Below the pieces are notes generated by a model. That model ran no database searches. It saw only the letters and a program-made list of their open reading frames with translations, and was not told the origin of the DNA. DNA of 64,000 nt from CAZHHH01 sp052400685. GTDB taxonomy: Bacteria; Bacteroidota; Bacteroidia; Bacteroidales; Marinilabiliaceae. The stretch lies in the NCBI GenBank assembly GCA_052400685.1, contig JBQTGJ010000019.1; one strand, 5' to 3'. The position numbers were made by a program, and so were the translations under genes. Shown here piece after piece: positions 27,272 through 37,000 of the stretch; within the stretch, counting starts at the first letter, position 1; every line of letters begins with the position of its first letter.

Positions 27272-27475
27272 ATGAGTAGTACTATCCATTTGTTAAAGCA
27301 AAAAGAGTTATTAACCACGCTTGGAAAAAATCTTAAGTTGGAAAGATTAAGCAGACAGATGAGATCTGAACGAGCAAATCTTAACCGTCGGAAGTTTGTT
27401 CACACTGAGCAACGAACTGAAAGTGAATCAATGGACAGTTATTTACAAGGTTTTATTTGTTTGAATTTAAACTAA
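27272..27475 (+). pseudogene. truncated XRE/HipB-type transcriptional regulator
   Basis: A 67-codon frame. The N-terminal LTTLGKNLKLERLSRQM is the first helix of the XRE helix-turn-helix as found in Bacteroidota HipB-like proteins (GENIKLARLRRKLS type). The C-terminal SMDSYLQGFICLNLN is the terminal segment of the same family (SxxxYLxVLxxLNL). The recognition helix between them is missing or scrambled: SERANLNRRKFVHTEQRTES replaces some 25-30 residues. I read it as a decayed gene with internal deletions and frame changes. No HipA-like toxin follows. Confidence 0.55.
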
Positions 27476-27608
27476 AATATACTGGAGTCTAAAGACGTTA
27501 TGTTACGACAAAAATTTCAAGATGTCTTATTGGTCACTTCTAAGTGAGTTAGAAAATAATGGCATTAAAAATATTTTTTAATATAATCGAAAAATTATTT
27601 GTTTTTAA

Positions 27609-30416
27609 ATGGGATATTGTTTAAAGCAGATGTTGTGTAGAGTTATGGCAGTTTATTTGTCATTGGTTATAGCTCCGGGAATTATGGCTGAATCAACATC
27701 AATGGTATTTAGTCATATATCAGTTGATGATGGGTTGTCCAATAATTTTGTAAAGACAATATTTAAAGATAGTTATGGGTTCTTATGGTTTGGTACGCTA
27801 GAGGGGATTAATAGATTTGATGGCGTAGAAGTCAGGTCATACAATCACTATTTTCCTGATAATATTTATAGTGTCGTTTCAATATCTGAGGATATCGATC
27901 ATAAACTTTGGATAGGTACGGAATCTGGATTGTTTTATTGGGACAGAGTGACTAATTATTTTGTAGAGTTTGATAATGAATTAATAAAAAAAGCAAAAAT
28001 TGATAAACTTTTGTGGCTCTCGCAGAATAAACTTCTGTGTTCTACCGAAAAAGGATTTTTTCTTATTAATATTCATTCTTTTGAAATTGATCAAATACGT
28101 TTTCATAAAAGTGTTGATGCATTATTAAACAAAGTGACTGATTTTGTAGTTGAAGATGACCAATTATTTGTCGCAACTAAAGGAGGGTTGATCCAGTATG
28201 ATTTGAAGTACCAAAGCTCGATGATATATAATATGTCCTCATTACGAGGTGAAGAGTATTTGGATTTTTCATGTATAACAAAATTTGATGATATTATTTA
28301 TTTGGGAACTCCAACTAAAGGTATTGTAGGCTTTAATACGCATACTAAGGAGTATTTCGAATTTAATAATTTTAAGGATGATATAATTTTATCACTTGCG
28401 CATGATTCGTCGAAATTATTTATCGGCACCGATTCTAACGGCTTGTTAATTTATGATGTATTAGAAAAAAGAATAGCGAGAGTAGAACATGTCGATAACG
28501 ATGTTACTTCGATATCTTCTGATGCTATATATTCTTTACTAATTGATGATAATTCGACTCTTTGGGTTGGGACATATGCCGGAGGTGTAAATTTTGCTTC
28601 TTTGCTTGATAAAACGTTTAATACCTATAGTTTAGATAATGAATCGTATAATCTAAGCAAAAGTATACGCTCAATATATTTTAAAAATAATACCAAATAT
28701 ATTGGCACAAGGGACGGGTTGTATGTAATTGTTGATAATAAGAATGTTAGTTACTTTTCAAATGATAATTCTTTAATGAAAAGTAAAATAGTTCTTTCTT
28801 TTTATGATAGTCAAGATGGAATTTTGTTTGGAACCTATGGTGGAGGGATTTATAAATATAAAATTAACGAAAATTCAATTACAGCGTGGAATGATAATCG
28901 TTTTTTGAATAAAAGTGTTTATGCTTTTGAGGAAGATAGTTCTGGGACCCTTTGGATAGGGACGCTTTGTGGCTTATACAAAAAAGAAATCGCACAATCT
29001 TCTAGTATCCGTAAACTGAATCTTGATGCAGATACGTTAATTTATTGTTTGAAAGTTGATCATTTAAATCGGTTGTGGATCGGAAGTATGTCAGGAGCGC
29101 GTGTGTATCAAATTAATTCGGATGGTTTAGGGCTTATTTCCGATCTCCCTAGCGTGTCAGGGTTTAAAATTACTGGGTTTTATTTGGATAGAAAAAATAC
29201 AATGTGGATTTTATCTGAAAAGCATGGGGCTTTTCGGGTAGATATGAACTTGAAAGTGATTAACCATATTACAGAAGACGATGGATTAAGTAATAATTCT
29301 GTTTGCTCAATGATTGAAATTGAATCGGGAGAATACTGGATAGGAACATTAAAAGGCATGAGTCTTTATAAAATTAATGATCACTCGATGATTAATTTTT
29401 ATAAATCAAATGGATTACCCGGTCTTGTTTTTAATCCGAATGCAATTATACAAAAGGATAATCAGATCTGGATCGGAAATGAGAAAGGTTTGGTTTATTT
29501 TAATCCTCAAAAAGTTGTTCGGGATAGCGGTATTAGCAACATTGTGATTACCGACATTTATATAGGAGGCAAACCGATTGCAGAGAAGGAAGTTGTGTTA
29601 AATAAAAGTATTGAAGCATTAACAGACCTCGAGTTAAGAGGAAAGGATAATAATATTGGCTTTCGCTTTGTTAATTTATCTATCCCAAACCTTAAAGAAA
29701 GTAAATATGCGGTAAGATTAGAGAAAAATGGACTCGGTGACGATAATAATCAATGGGTTTATCTGGATAATGAAAATAAAGTTTTTTATAATTCGATGAA
29801 ACCAGGGACATACTTATTTAGTATCGTCCTTGTTGATGGCGCAGGAACAGTGATTGAAGATAGTCTGAAATCTATTTCGATAAAGATAACATCGGAATGG
29901 TATCAGAGTGTTTTTGTTTTAATTTTGATTATTATTTTTCTGATTCTCTTATGGCTTGTTTTTATATATTCGATCAAAAACGTTAGAGCGAAGCTTAAAG
30001 AGGCGTACATTCAGATAAATGATGATGATAAGAATAGATATGGAAATTCTCGATTGAGTGTTGAAGAAAGTAAAGAATTATTAACTTCAATCCAGAATTA
30101 TGTATTCGAATCAAAAATTTATTTAAAACCGGATTTAAAGATCGGCGATTTAGCCATAAAAATGGACTATTCAATACACAATATATCGCAATCTATTAAT
30201 CAAAATTTAAATCAGGGATTTACCGATTTTATTAATTTTTATCGTGTTGAGGAGGTTAAACGACGGTTAGAAGATCCTAAATATGAAAAATTTACGCTAT
30301 ATGCAGTAGCTGAAAAATGTGGGTTCAATTCTAAATCGTCTTTTTATAGAGCTTTTAAAAGAGTAACAAATCAAACACCTTCAGATTATTGGAATGATAT
30401 TCACAAAGGGAGATGA
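27609..30416 (+). CDS. two-component-propeller sensor fused directly to an AraC-type DNA-binding domain
   Basis: A 935-residue probable PUL regulator. After a signal peptide (to about residue 28) come repeated propeller blades (about 35-650; e.g. DSYGFLWFGTLEGINRFDG, NSTLWVGTYAGGVNF, SGTLWIGTLCGLYKK), a Y_Y_Y-type domain (about 690-760), one membrane helix (about 766-791), a 40-residue linker and an AraC helix-turn-helix (about 835-933, ending GFNSKSSFYRAFKRVTNQTP). Hybrid two-component systems of gut Bacteroides have a histidine kinase, ATPase and receiver between the membrane and AraC parts. None is present here, so signalling must pass straight through the membrane. It precedes the PUL and is the obvious regulator, now separated from it by IS66. 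Confidence 0.88.
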   Translation: MGYCLKQMLCRVMAVYLSLVIAPGIMAESTSMVFSHISVDDGLSNNFVKTIFKDSYGFLWFGTLEGINRFDGVEVRSYNHYFPDNIYSVVSISEDIDHKLWIGTESGLFYWDRVTNYFVEFDNELIKKAKIDKLLWLSQNKLLCSTEKGFFLINIHSFEIDQIRFHKSVDALLNKVTDFVVEDDQLFVATKGGLIQYDLKYQSSMIYNMSSLRGEEYLDFSCITKFDDIIYLGTPTKGIVGFNTHTKEYFEFNNFKDDIILSLAHDSSKLFIGTDSNGLLIYDVLEKRIARVEHVDNDVTSISSDAIYSLLIDDNSTLWVGTYAGGVNFASLLDKTFNTYSLDNESYNLSKSIRSIYFKNNTKYIGTRDGLYVIVDNKNVSYFSNDNSLMKSKIVLSFYDSQDGILFGTYGGGIYKYKINENSITAWNDNRFLNKSVYAFEEDSSGTLWIGTLCGLYKKEIAQSSSIRKLNLDADTLIYCLKVDHLNRLWIGSMSGARVYQINSDGLGLISDLPSVSGFKITGFYLDRKNTMWILSEKHGAFRVDMNLKVINHITEDDGLSNNSVCSMIEIESGEYWIGTLKGMSLYKINDHSMINFYKSNGLPGLVFNPNAIIQKDNQIWIGNEKGLVYFNPQKVVRDSGISNIVITDIYIGGKPIAEKEVVLNKSIEALTDLELRGKDNNIGFRFVNLSIPNLKESKYAVRLEKNGLGDDNNQWVYLDNENKVFYNSMKPGTYLFSIVLVDGAGTVIEDSLKSISIKITSEWYQSVFVLILIIIFLILLWLVFIYSIKNVRAKLKEAYIQINDDDKNRYGNSRLSVEESKELLTSIQNYVFESKIYLKPDLKIGDLAIKMDYSIHNISQSINQNLNQGFTDFINFYRVEEVKRRLEDPKYEKFTLYAVAEKCGFNSKSSFYRAFKRVTNQTPSDYWNDIHKGR

Positions 30417-30516
30417 AAGTTAAATCGCATCAGCATGCAAACTTTTTTTTGTAACTGTTGTTTCCAAAATGTTTTTTTGCGACAATCAATTTGTATTCTC
30501 TTTTTTTTCTCAATTA

Positions 30517-30730
30517 ATAGGCAATAGCTCGGACGGGCTAAATTCATCGTGGGCGTTGTCCGAAGCATAATGCTATTTTACGAGATAGATGAGTTAACCA
30601 TTTTTTGTGGTTTGCGGCCCATTAAATAAGGGATTTAGCCTTCAATCATGCCTGCTTATGACGGCCGATGTGCGGCCATCACTGAAAGAAGTATTCTTAA
30701 AAACGCAGTTTCCCACCTTTTTGTGATTGG
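30517..30730 (-). pseudogene. relic of an older IS66-family element (tnpC end fused to tnpB end)
   Basis: Bases 30517-30642 resemble the C-terminal end of the intact tnpC; on the minus strand WLTHLSRKIA corresponds to WLTYVFSKIA, and after a frame change DNAHDEFSPSELLP corresponds to NANYELDLAELLP. Bases 30643-30730 (beginning TTCAATCATGCCTGCTTATG) resemble the C-terminal end of tnpB near 32690. The region between, some 1.8 kb in the intact element, is deleted. This is a separate, older insertion directly beside the intact one. Confidence 0.75.
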
Positions 30731-30867
30731 AGGGATCTTTTTTTTTTTGCTTGGAATCAACGTAAGTATTCGGCCTAATACGTATGGGAAAAATAAAAAA
30801 AAGGCCCAAGCGGAGAATGCCTGCCTGGGTGTTGTAATTTTCTAAGTTCTACTGGAATCTTTTGGAA

Positions 30868-32544
30868 TTAGTTGGAATTGTTTGGAAAACTCTGACACTT
30901 GTTGGTCTTTTTCCAATTGTGTGGCAACAGCTCAGCCAGGTCTAATTCATAGTTGGCGTTGTACATAGCAATTTTGCTAAAGACGTAGGTCAACCATTCT
31001 CTGGGGTTCACGTCACAGGTTTTGCAGCAACCCAATAAGGAATACATGACAGCAGCATTTTCTGCGGCATCATCGTTTCCGCAAAAAAGATATCCCTTTC
31101 GTCCCACCGCCAAAGGGCGGATGGCATTTTCAGCCAGATTATTATCCGGCAGATAGCGGCCATCAAGATGATAGCGTGATAATCGCCCGAAGATGTTATA
31201 AGTATAGCTCAGAGCTTTACTCATCCTTCCTCCCGGAATCGCTTTGGGATAATAAGCCTCAATCCATTTCTCAAAGGCGCGCATGATCGGATAAGCCAAT
31301 CGTTTTCGTAACTCAGCTCTTTGCTCATAACTTAACTTTTGGTCGTCAGCCATTTGCTCAACCCTATAGAGTTTGGCGATTTGCGCCAAAGCATATTCGG
31401 CTCCGGCTTGATCTTCCGAAACACTTTCGGAAAATTTTCGACGTGCATGCGCCCAGCAACCTAAGAGCAAAACACCTTTTTTCTGCTCGTAAATTGAATA
31501 TGCCTGATAACCATCGGTTTGAATTGCCCCCTGGAACTTTTTTAAGAGATCGACCACTACTTTTTGAGCCCGGGAGCCTTTGTCGTAGTGAAAGAATACC
31601 AGATCATCCATCACTGAACGTACCATCCAGAGGTAGGCCTTTTGGGCTTTATGCTTTTCGTTGTCGATAACCGGAATGGTGCTTTCATCTACCTGAATAT
31701 AGTCGGATGCCAGAACTTTATCCTTTAAACAAAAGTAGAGAGCCCGAAGCAAGTCACAGCCGCCCTGAAACCAACCATTAACGGTAGATGCCGCCAATTT
31801 AAAATTCACCATATTTAGCATGGCTATTTGACGATTAAAAGGGAGGTGGTAAAAGTATTTGTTCATCAATAGCTCAGCCAACAAAGAGGGACCGGCATTG
31901 CTGCGAGGTAATGGCAACATGGGCATAGCTGCAATGCGAATGGCTACGGTTTCTTCCTGTATTGACTGGTCAATTTGTTTTTCTGCTGCGGGTTGTTTTG
32001 TTGCGAATTTAGGACGTTCTATGCGACGAACATACAGCTCTCCGGGTTTGTGTTCAAGTATTTCAGTCACTTCAACACCTATCCGCTCCCAGTTGTCTTG
32101 AATGCCTTCCGGTTCAATCACTTCGACTTCTCGTCTGAGTTCTTCAGGAATAGGAAGACGTACAGGTTTTTTCTTTTCTCTGACAACTTTACGTCGTTCA
32201 TATTCAACAATCTCTTTATCGGCTTCTTCTGTGGCTGCTAGTTCTTCAGGAAGGACTTCAATTCCATCAAAATCAAGCTTTCTTTGATTGGGGTCTTCCT
32301 TTATAAATTTTTCAGACGATTTACTGAAATACTTATGACGAAACCACGCCAGCTGGTCGGTAAGTTTTTTGATTTGTTGATCTTTTTCAGCCACTACAGA
32401 GGTTAATTCCTTGTTCTGGGCCTCCAGAGTATCTATGGCTCCGTTATCGATTTTTCGCAGCCGGGAAAGCTCCTGAAAGAGTTCGTCACGTTCCTGAAGA
32501 AGCGCCTGAACAAAAGAGTCTTTGTCGGATGAAAAATCGGTCAT
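30868..32544 (-). CDS. tnpC: IS66 transposase TnpC
   Basis: The 558-residue DDE transposase of IS66. The N-terminal third has a coiled coil (residues about 5-70) followed by LAWFRHKYFSKSSEKF, then a zinc-finger-like region (ERIGVEVTEILEHKPGELYVRR) in which the usual Cys residues are absent. The catalytic core shows QVDESTIPVI (first Asp), IQTDGYQAYS (second Asp), AHARRKF and NLAENAIRPLAVGRKGYLF with the catalytic Glu, and ends with the short IS66 C-terminal domain. The gene appears intact. Confidence 0.95.
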   Translation of the reverse strand: MTDFSSDKDSFVQALLQERDELFQELSRLRKIDNGAIDTLEAQNKELTSVVAEKDQQIKKLTDQLAWFRHKYFSKSSEKFIKEDPNQRKLDFDGIEVLPEELAATEEADKEIVEYERRKVVREKKKPVRLPIPEELRREVEVIEPEGIQDNWERIGVEVTEILEHKPGELYVRRIERPKFATKQPAAEKQIDQSIQEETVAIRIAAMPMLPLPRSNAGPSLLAELLMNKYFYHLPFNRQIAMLNMVNFKLAASTVNGWFQGGCDLLRALYFCLKDKVLASDYIQVDESTIPVIDNEKHKAQKAYLWMVRSVMDDLVFFHYDKGSRAQKVVVDLLKKFQGAIQTDGYQAYSIYEQKKGVLLLGCWAHARRKFSESVSEDQAGAEYALAQIAKLYRVEQMADDQKLSYEQRAELRKRLAYPIMRAFEKWIEAYYPKAIPGGRMSKALSYTYNIFGRLSRYHLDGRYLPDNNLAENAIRPLAVGRKGYLFCGNDDAAENAAVMYSLLGCCKTCDVNPREWLTYVFSKIAMYNANYELDLAELLPHNWKKTNKCQSFPNNSN

Positions 32545-32617
32545 TTATCTTTGCTTGATTGTGAGCTTAAAGATAGTAAAGTCAAGTAGTTTGGCCAATT
32601 TTACGAGCTTAATAATG

Positions 32618-32983
32618 CTAAAAAAATGCTTCTTTTTGTCGCTGCTTCAGGAGTCTTTTTCGGGGTTTCACATTTTGTGCAATCAGCATTAAATCATGCC
32701 AGCTTATAGCGGCCGATGTCAGGTCTTCATCAAAGGTAGGGAGCTTAAAAACGCCGCTTTCCAATTTTTTGTGATAAATCACCAAACCACCATGTTCCAA
32801 ATGAAGGATTTTCATGGTGGTTAATCTTTTGTTGACAAAAATAAAAACCTCTCCGCTTTGAACATCGCGATTCATCCGGGACTTTACGATACCACTCAAA
32901 GTGTAGAAACTCTTGCGCATATCAACGGGAGCCGGATAAAGAAAGTATTTTAGTTTATCGTGTAGATAAAACATCGGCTTCAA
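32618..32983 (-). CDS. tnpB: IS66 accessory protein TnpB
   Basis: The 121-residue TnpB (IS66 Orf2-like) needed for transposition of IS66 elements. It opens with LKYFLYPAPVDMRKSFYTLS and contains GEVFIFVNKRLTTMKILHLE, both typical family blocks. Its ATG overlaps the tnpA stop by four bases, indicating translational coupling. Confidence 0.93.
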   Translation of the reverse strand: MKPMFYLHDKLKYFLYPAPVDMRKSFYTLSGIVKSRMNRDVQSGEVFIFVNKRLTTMKILHLEHGGLVIYHKKLESGVFKLPTFDEDLTSAAISWHDLMLIAQNVKPRKRLLKQRQKEAFF

Positions 32984-33333
32984 TCATATAAATGAACAAT
33001 TGTTTTTAGTAACCCCATATCGACATTATTGTCTCGTAAAACCATTTTTGTGCCATTGGGAAATACAAATTCAATGGAAGCGAGATTACTTGAGGTTGGC
33101 GAATTTTTTGTGATAGCTGAAATGGCTTGTCGTTCTCGGATCGGTTGATTGGGATCAAATATCAGTGGGACAAAACTCGTGGGCTGATGTTGCGATGTCT
33201 CTTCTAATTTATGCCGCCAGTAGTAAAATGTTGACGGGGCTATGGCCTGGTTGGCACAAAAGTCCTTTATGTTCAGGCCGGATTCCTGATACGCCTGATA
33301 AAGGCGTGTGAAGGTTGATAATGTCATCCCCAT
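32980..33333 (-). CDS. tnpA: IS66 accessory protein TnpA
   Basis: The 117-residue first gene of IS66. The N-terminal half has a helix-turn-helix pattern FTRLYQAYQESGLNIKDFC followed by ANQAIAPSTFYYWRHKL, as in IS66 TnpA. The C-terminal ASIEFVFPNGTKMVLRD is the small beta part of the family. First gene of the tnpABC operon; it begins 64 bases inside the element's right end. Confidence 0.85.
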   Translation of the reverse strand: MGMTLSTFTRLYQAYQESGLNIKDFCANQAIAPSTFYYWRHKLEETSQHQPTSFVPLIFDPNQPIRERQAISAITKNSPTSSNLASIEFVFPNGTKMVLRDNNVDMGLLKTIVHLYD

Positions 33334-33397
33334 TTTTTGCCGTCAAAGTAACAGCAGAGGAAAGTCGTGCACAATATTTAGGGTCCCGGGGGCTTAC

Positions 33398-34038
33398 GCT
33401 AATTCATTTTTTTATGACGTCTGAAATTTGAAATTCAGATATTGCTGAAATTTATTTCTTAGGTATTACTTTAATTTATCTTCAGTTTGTTCTTTTTTCT
33501 TAGCCCCGTGATAGAGTCTACATGTCTACAATAGTTAACGGTATTTGGTTTGGTTGATTTTTTAAAGGTATTGTTCGCTTTTTAGATGTTGTTAAGAATT
33601 GAACTGGTGTTGTTTTTAAAAATAGTTGATACACCTGGGGGGGGAGTTGTGTTTAAGCTGTTTTGTTAGTTGAAATGATGCTGCTTATAATTGGCTTATT
33701 AGGTGATTTGTGTTATCGCATTAAGATGTGTCATATCATAATGTGACAATCTGTTATGCTTCTAGTTTGTTGTTTTATAGATGGTTGTGTATTGTATTTT
33801 AAAGGTTGATCTAATTATGTTGATTTAGAATTCAAATAAATTGACACTAGTAAAATTTAGGTTCAAAGCTTGAAAAGAGACATTTGTGACAGTTTTTTGT
33901 TTTACAATAATTTCAATTTAATGGATATTTGTGTGATTAATTAACGGTATTTAACAGCTGTACGTGTAATTAATTATCAGTTCATGTCGAGTATAACTAA
34001 GTTACAAATCAATTTATAGTTAATTAAATTTCATATTT
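33398..34038. other. long AT-rich regulatory region upstream of susC
   Basis: About 640 bases without a gene between the IS66 end and susC. It should hold the PUL promoter. Features seen: an imperfect inverted repeat TGTCA/TGACA (33729-33748) whose half TGTGACA recurs at 33885-33891, and a run of eight G at about 33638. No complete TAnnTTTG with -33 partner is evident. Confidence 0.45.
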
Positions 34039-37000
34039 ATGAAAAATTATGATGAATATAGTGGCTATTATCCAGCTGAATTTTGGAGCGTTAGCCAAAA
34101 ATTAACAAGGATACTTTTAATTGCTTTGTTATTCCTATTTATAGAGCATTTTGCTAAAGCAGATTTTGTCATAAGTTATGATCAAACTCAACAGCAAGAA
34201 CAAGCTCTAATTAACGGTAAAGTCGTTGATGAATTTGGGGCTGCAATGCCAGGGGTTGCTATTGTGGTTAAAGGTACATCAACTGGTACCATTACCGATA
34301 TTAATGGTAATTATTCTATTAATATCAACAAGGGCGAAATTTTGGTTTTTTCATTTATTGGAATGAAAACACAAGAGTTTGTTGTTGGTGATCAAAGTGT
34401 TATTAATGTTTCGCTTCTTTCTGATGTCGTCGGCCTTGACGATGTCGTCGTTGTTGGATATGGTGTGCAAAAGAAAGCCACATTAACAGGCGCTGTTACA
34501 GCAATTAATTCGGAAACATTACAAGAAAAAGGAAGCCTTTCTAGTCCTTTACAAGCGCTACAAGGACAGGTCCCCGGAGTGATGGTCTCAAGAGCTTCAA
34601 GTGCTCCTGGAGATGAAAGTTGGGATTTAAAGTTAAGAGGATCTTCATCCGTAAATTCAATGGAGCCTTTAATAATTGTTGATGGAGTAGCATATAATAG
34701 TGTTAATGATTTGCGTCTGTTGAATTCAAATGATATTGAGTCAATGAATTTTTTAAAAGATGGAGCAGCCGCAATTTATGGATCAAGAGCAGCCGGAGGT
34801 GTTGTTTTGATCACAACAAAAAAGGGAAAATCAGGAGATGTCAAGTTTGAGTATAGTGGTACAATGGCTTTTAAAAAAGTGGGATTAATGCCGGATTTGA
34901 TGAATACGAATCAGTGGGCAGATGGTGTTATGACAGCTTTAGAAAATGACGATAATACTTCAAATGTTTGGTATACTTTTGCTCAATTGGCTAAATCATA
35001 TAAAGGAAAGTATATTGATTTATCCGAAAGTGCAAATCCTTTTGGTAATTCGGCTTTTACTGATGTGTCTGATTTTGTTTTTTGCGAAGATGATTGGTTA
35101 GGCTCTTTATTTGGAGATTCATACTCTACCGAAAATAATCTTTCTATATCAGGCGGGACGGAAAGATCTTCATATAGGGTTTCTATGAGTTATTTATATG
35201 ATGGGTCAAACTTGCAATATGGAAATAACAATAATAAAAGATATACGTTTAGAGTAAATAATAGTTATAGTTTTACAGATAAGGCTACTTTAGAGTCGGT
35301 TATTTCATATAACCGACAAGAGCAGGTTGCTCCAACATTTATTGGTTCAATGTTAACGACTTCGATGCCAATGCCTGGGTTGCCTTTAAAATCATTGAAC
35401 GGTAAGCCTTATGCCTGGGGAACTTGGGGGTCGCCTGTTGCAAAGGCAGAAGAAGGAGGAGATAATAAATTGTCGGTGTCAGCTATAAATATTAGTGAAA
35501 CATTTAAATATGATGTTACTAATTGGCTGGATGCTAATGTGAATGTTGGTTATAATACATCTTCTGCTTCAAGACATGTAACTCAGAATTCAATTTCTTT
35601 TTATAATTATACAGGAACAGATGAAGTATTAACCTCACCTACACAAGCTAATTCATATTATAAGCAAACTAATGCACAAACAGATTTTTATTCTCTGTCA
35701 GGATACTTGAATTTCAAAAAGAGCTTGGAAGATCATGCCTTTAAATTGATGGTTGGTAGTCAGTATGAATTTAAACAGTATACATATTTTGGAGTAAAAG
35801 TTTTAGATACCCAGGAAGGTTTAGAAATTGTTAATGGATCTGGAGAAATTTCTTTGTCAGGTGATGAAGAAAAGTATCAAAATGCTAATACTTCATTTTT
35901 TGGGCGACTTAACTACGATTATAAATCTAAATATCTACTTGAATTTAACAGCCGATACGATGGATCTTCCAAGTTTTTGCCTGAAAATAGATGGGATTTA
36001 TTTTATGGTGCTTCTTTAGGGTGGAGAATTTCAGAAGAAAATTTTTTGAAGGACGTTAGTTGGTTGGATCAGTTAAAATTTAGGATCTCTTATGCCGAAA
36101 TGGGTAACCAAAGTGGTATTTCTAATTATGACGGTGTTCAACTATATAATATTAGTTCTTCAAATGGTGCTTACGTCGGAGACTCAAAGTTATCATATCT
36201 TAAAACTTCTGGTGTGTTAGCATCTACATCACGAAGTTGGGAAAGAATTAAAAATTATAATATAGGTTTTGATTTTTCAGTGCTAAATCAGAAGTTATCA
36301 GGATCAGTTGATGCTTTTTTGAAGAAAAATGACAATATGCTGGTTAGTATTACTTTCCCTTCTGTATTAGGAGATTCTGCGCCGAAGGCAAACTCAGGAG
36401 AGTTTAAGAATTGGGGGTATGAAGGGAGTTTTACTTGGAGAGATAAAATTGGAGCTGTATCGTATCATGTGGGAGGTGTTTTGTCTTTTGCACGTAACGA
36501 ATTAGTCGATTATGGTGGAACGTCTGTTATTTCTTCGGGGTACACCTCGACACAACAAGGTTACTCTCTTAACTCAATATTTGGATTAAGATATGGAGGG
36601 AAAATCCAAAATTTAGAGATGTTAGATGCATACATTGCGAAGTATTATGAGAATAATGGTATTGAAATGCCATCAAACTTGCGTGTCGGAGATAATATGT
36701 ATTGTGACTTAAATAAAGATGGTGTTTTAGATGAACAAGATTATGAGTATTTAGGAAGTGATACTCCAGAAATTTCTTATTCTTTCAATGCAGGTGTGAG
36801 TTATAAAGGGTTTGATTTAGATCTTTTATTTCAGGGAGCTGCTAATCGTTTTGTCTATAGAGACATTGATAACTGGACAGTTCCTTTTCGCGCAAATTAT
36901 ACAAATACGACGACTCAATCTATTGGTCGAACATGGAATGAAAACAATCCAAATGCGTATTATGCACCATACACTAATGATAGTAATTTAAATAATTATA

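Larger units (their letters stand above)
30763..33397 (-). mobile_element. IS66-family insertion sequence
   Basis: About 2.6 kb carrying tnpA, tnpB and tnpC on the minus strand in the standard IS66 arrangement. The right end, read on the minus strand, is GTAAGCCCCCGGGACCCTAA and the left end GTAAGTATTCGGCCTAATA; both begin GTAAG, the usual IS66 terminus, and share several blocks. The adjacent 8 bases (GAATCAAC and GCTAATTC) do not match as a target duplication, so the exact ends, or the integrity of the flanks, remain uncertain. It lies between the propeller/AraC regulator and susC. Confidence 0.75.

Noticed and set aside
30648..30845. 65-codon plus-strand frame beside IS66
   Set aside because: It runs antisense through the tnpB relic and the IS66 end and shows no protein family character.
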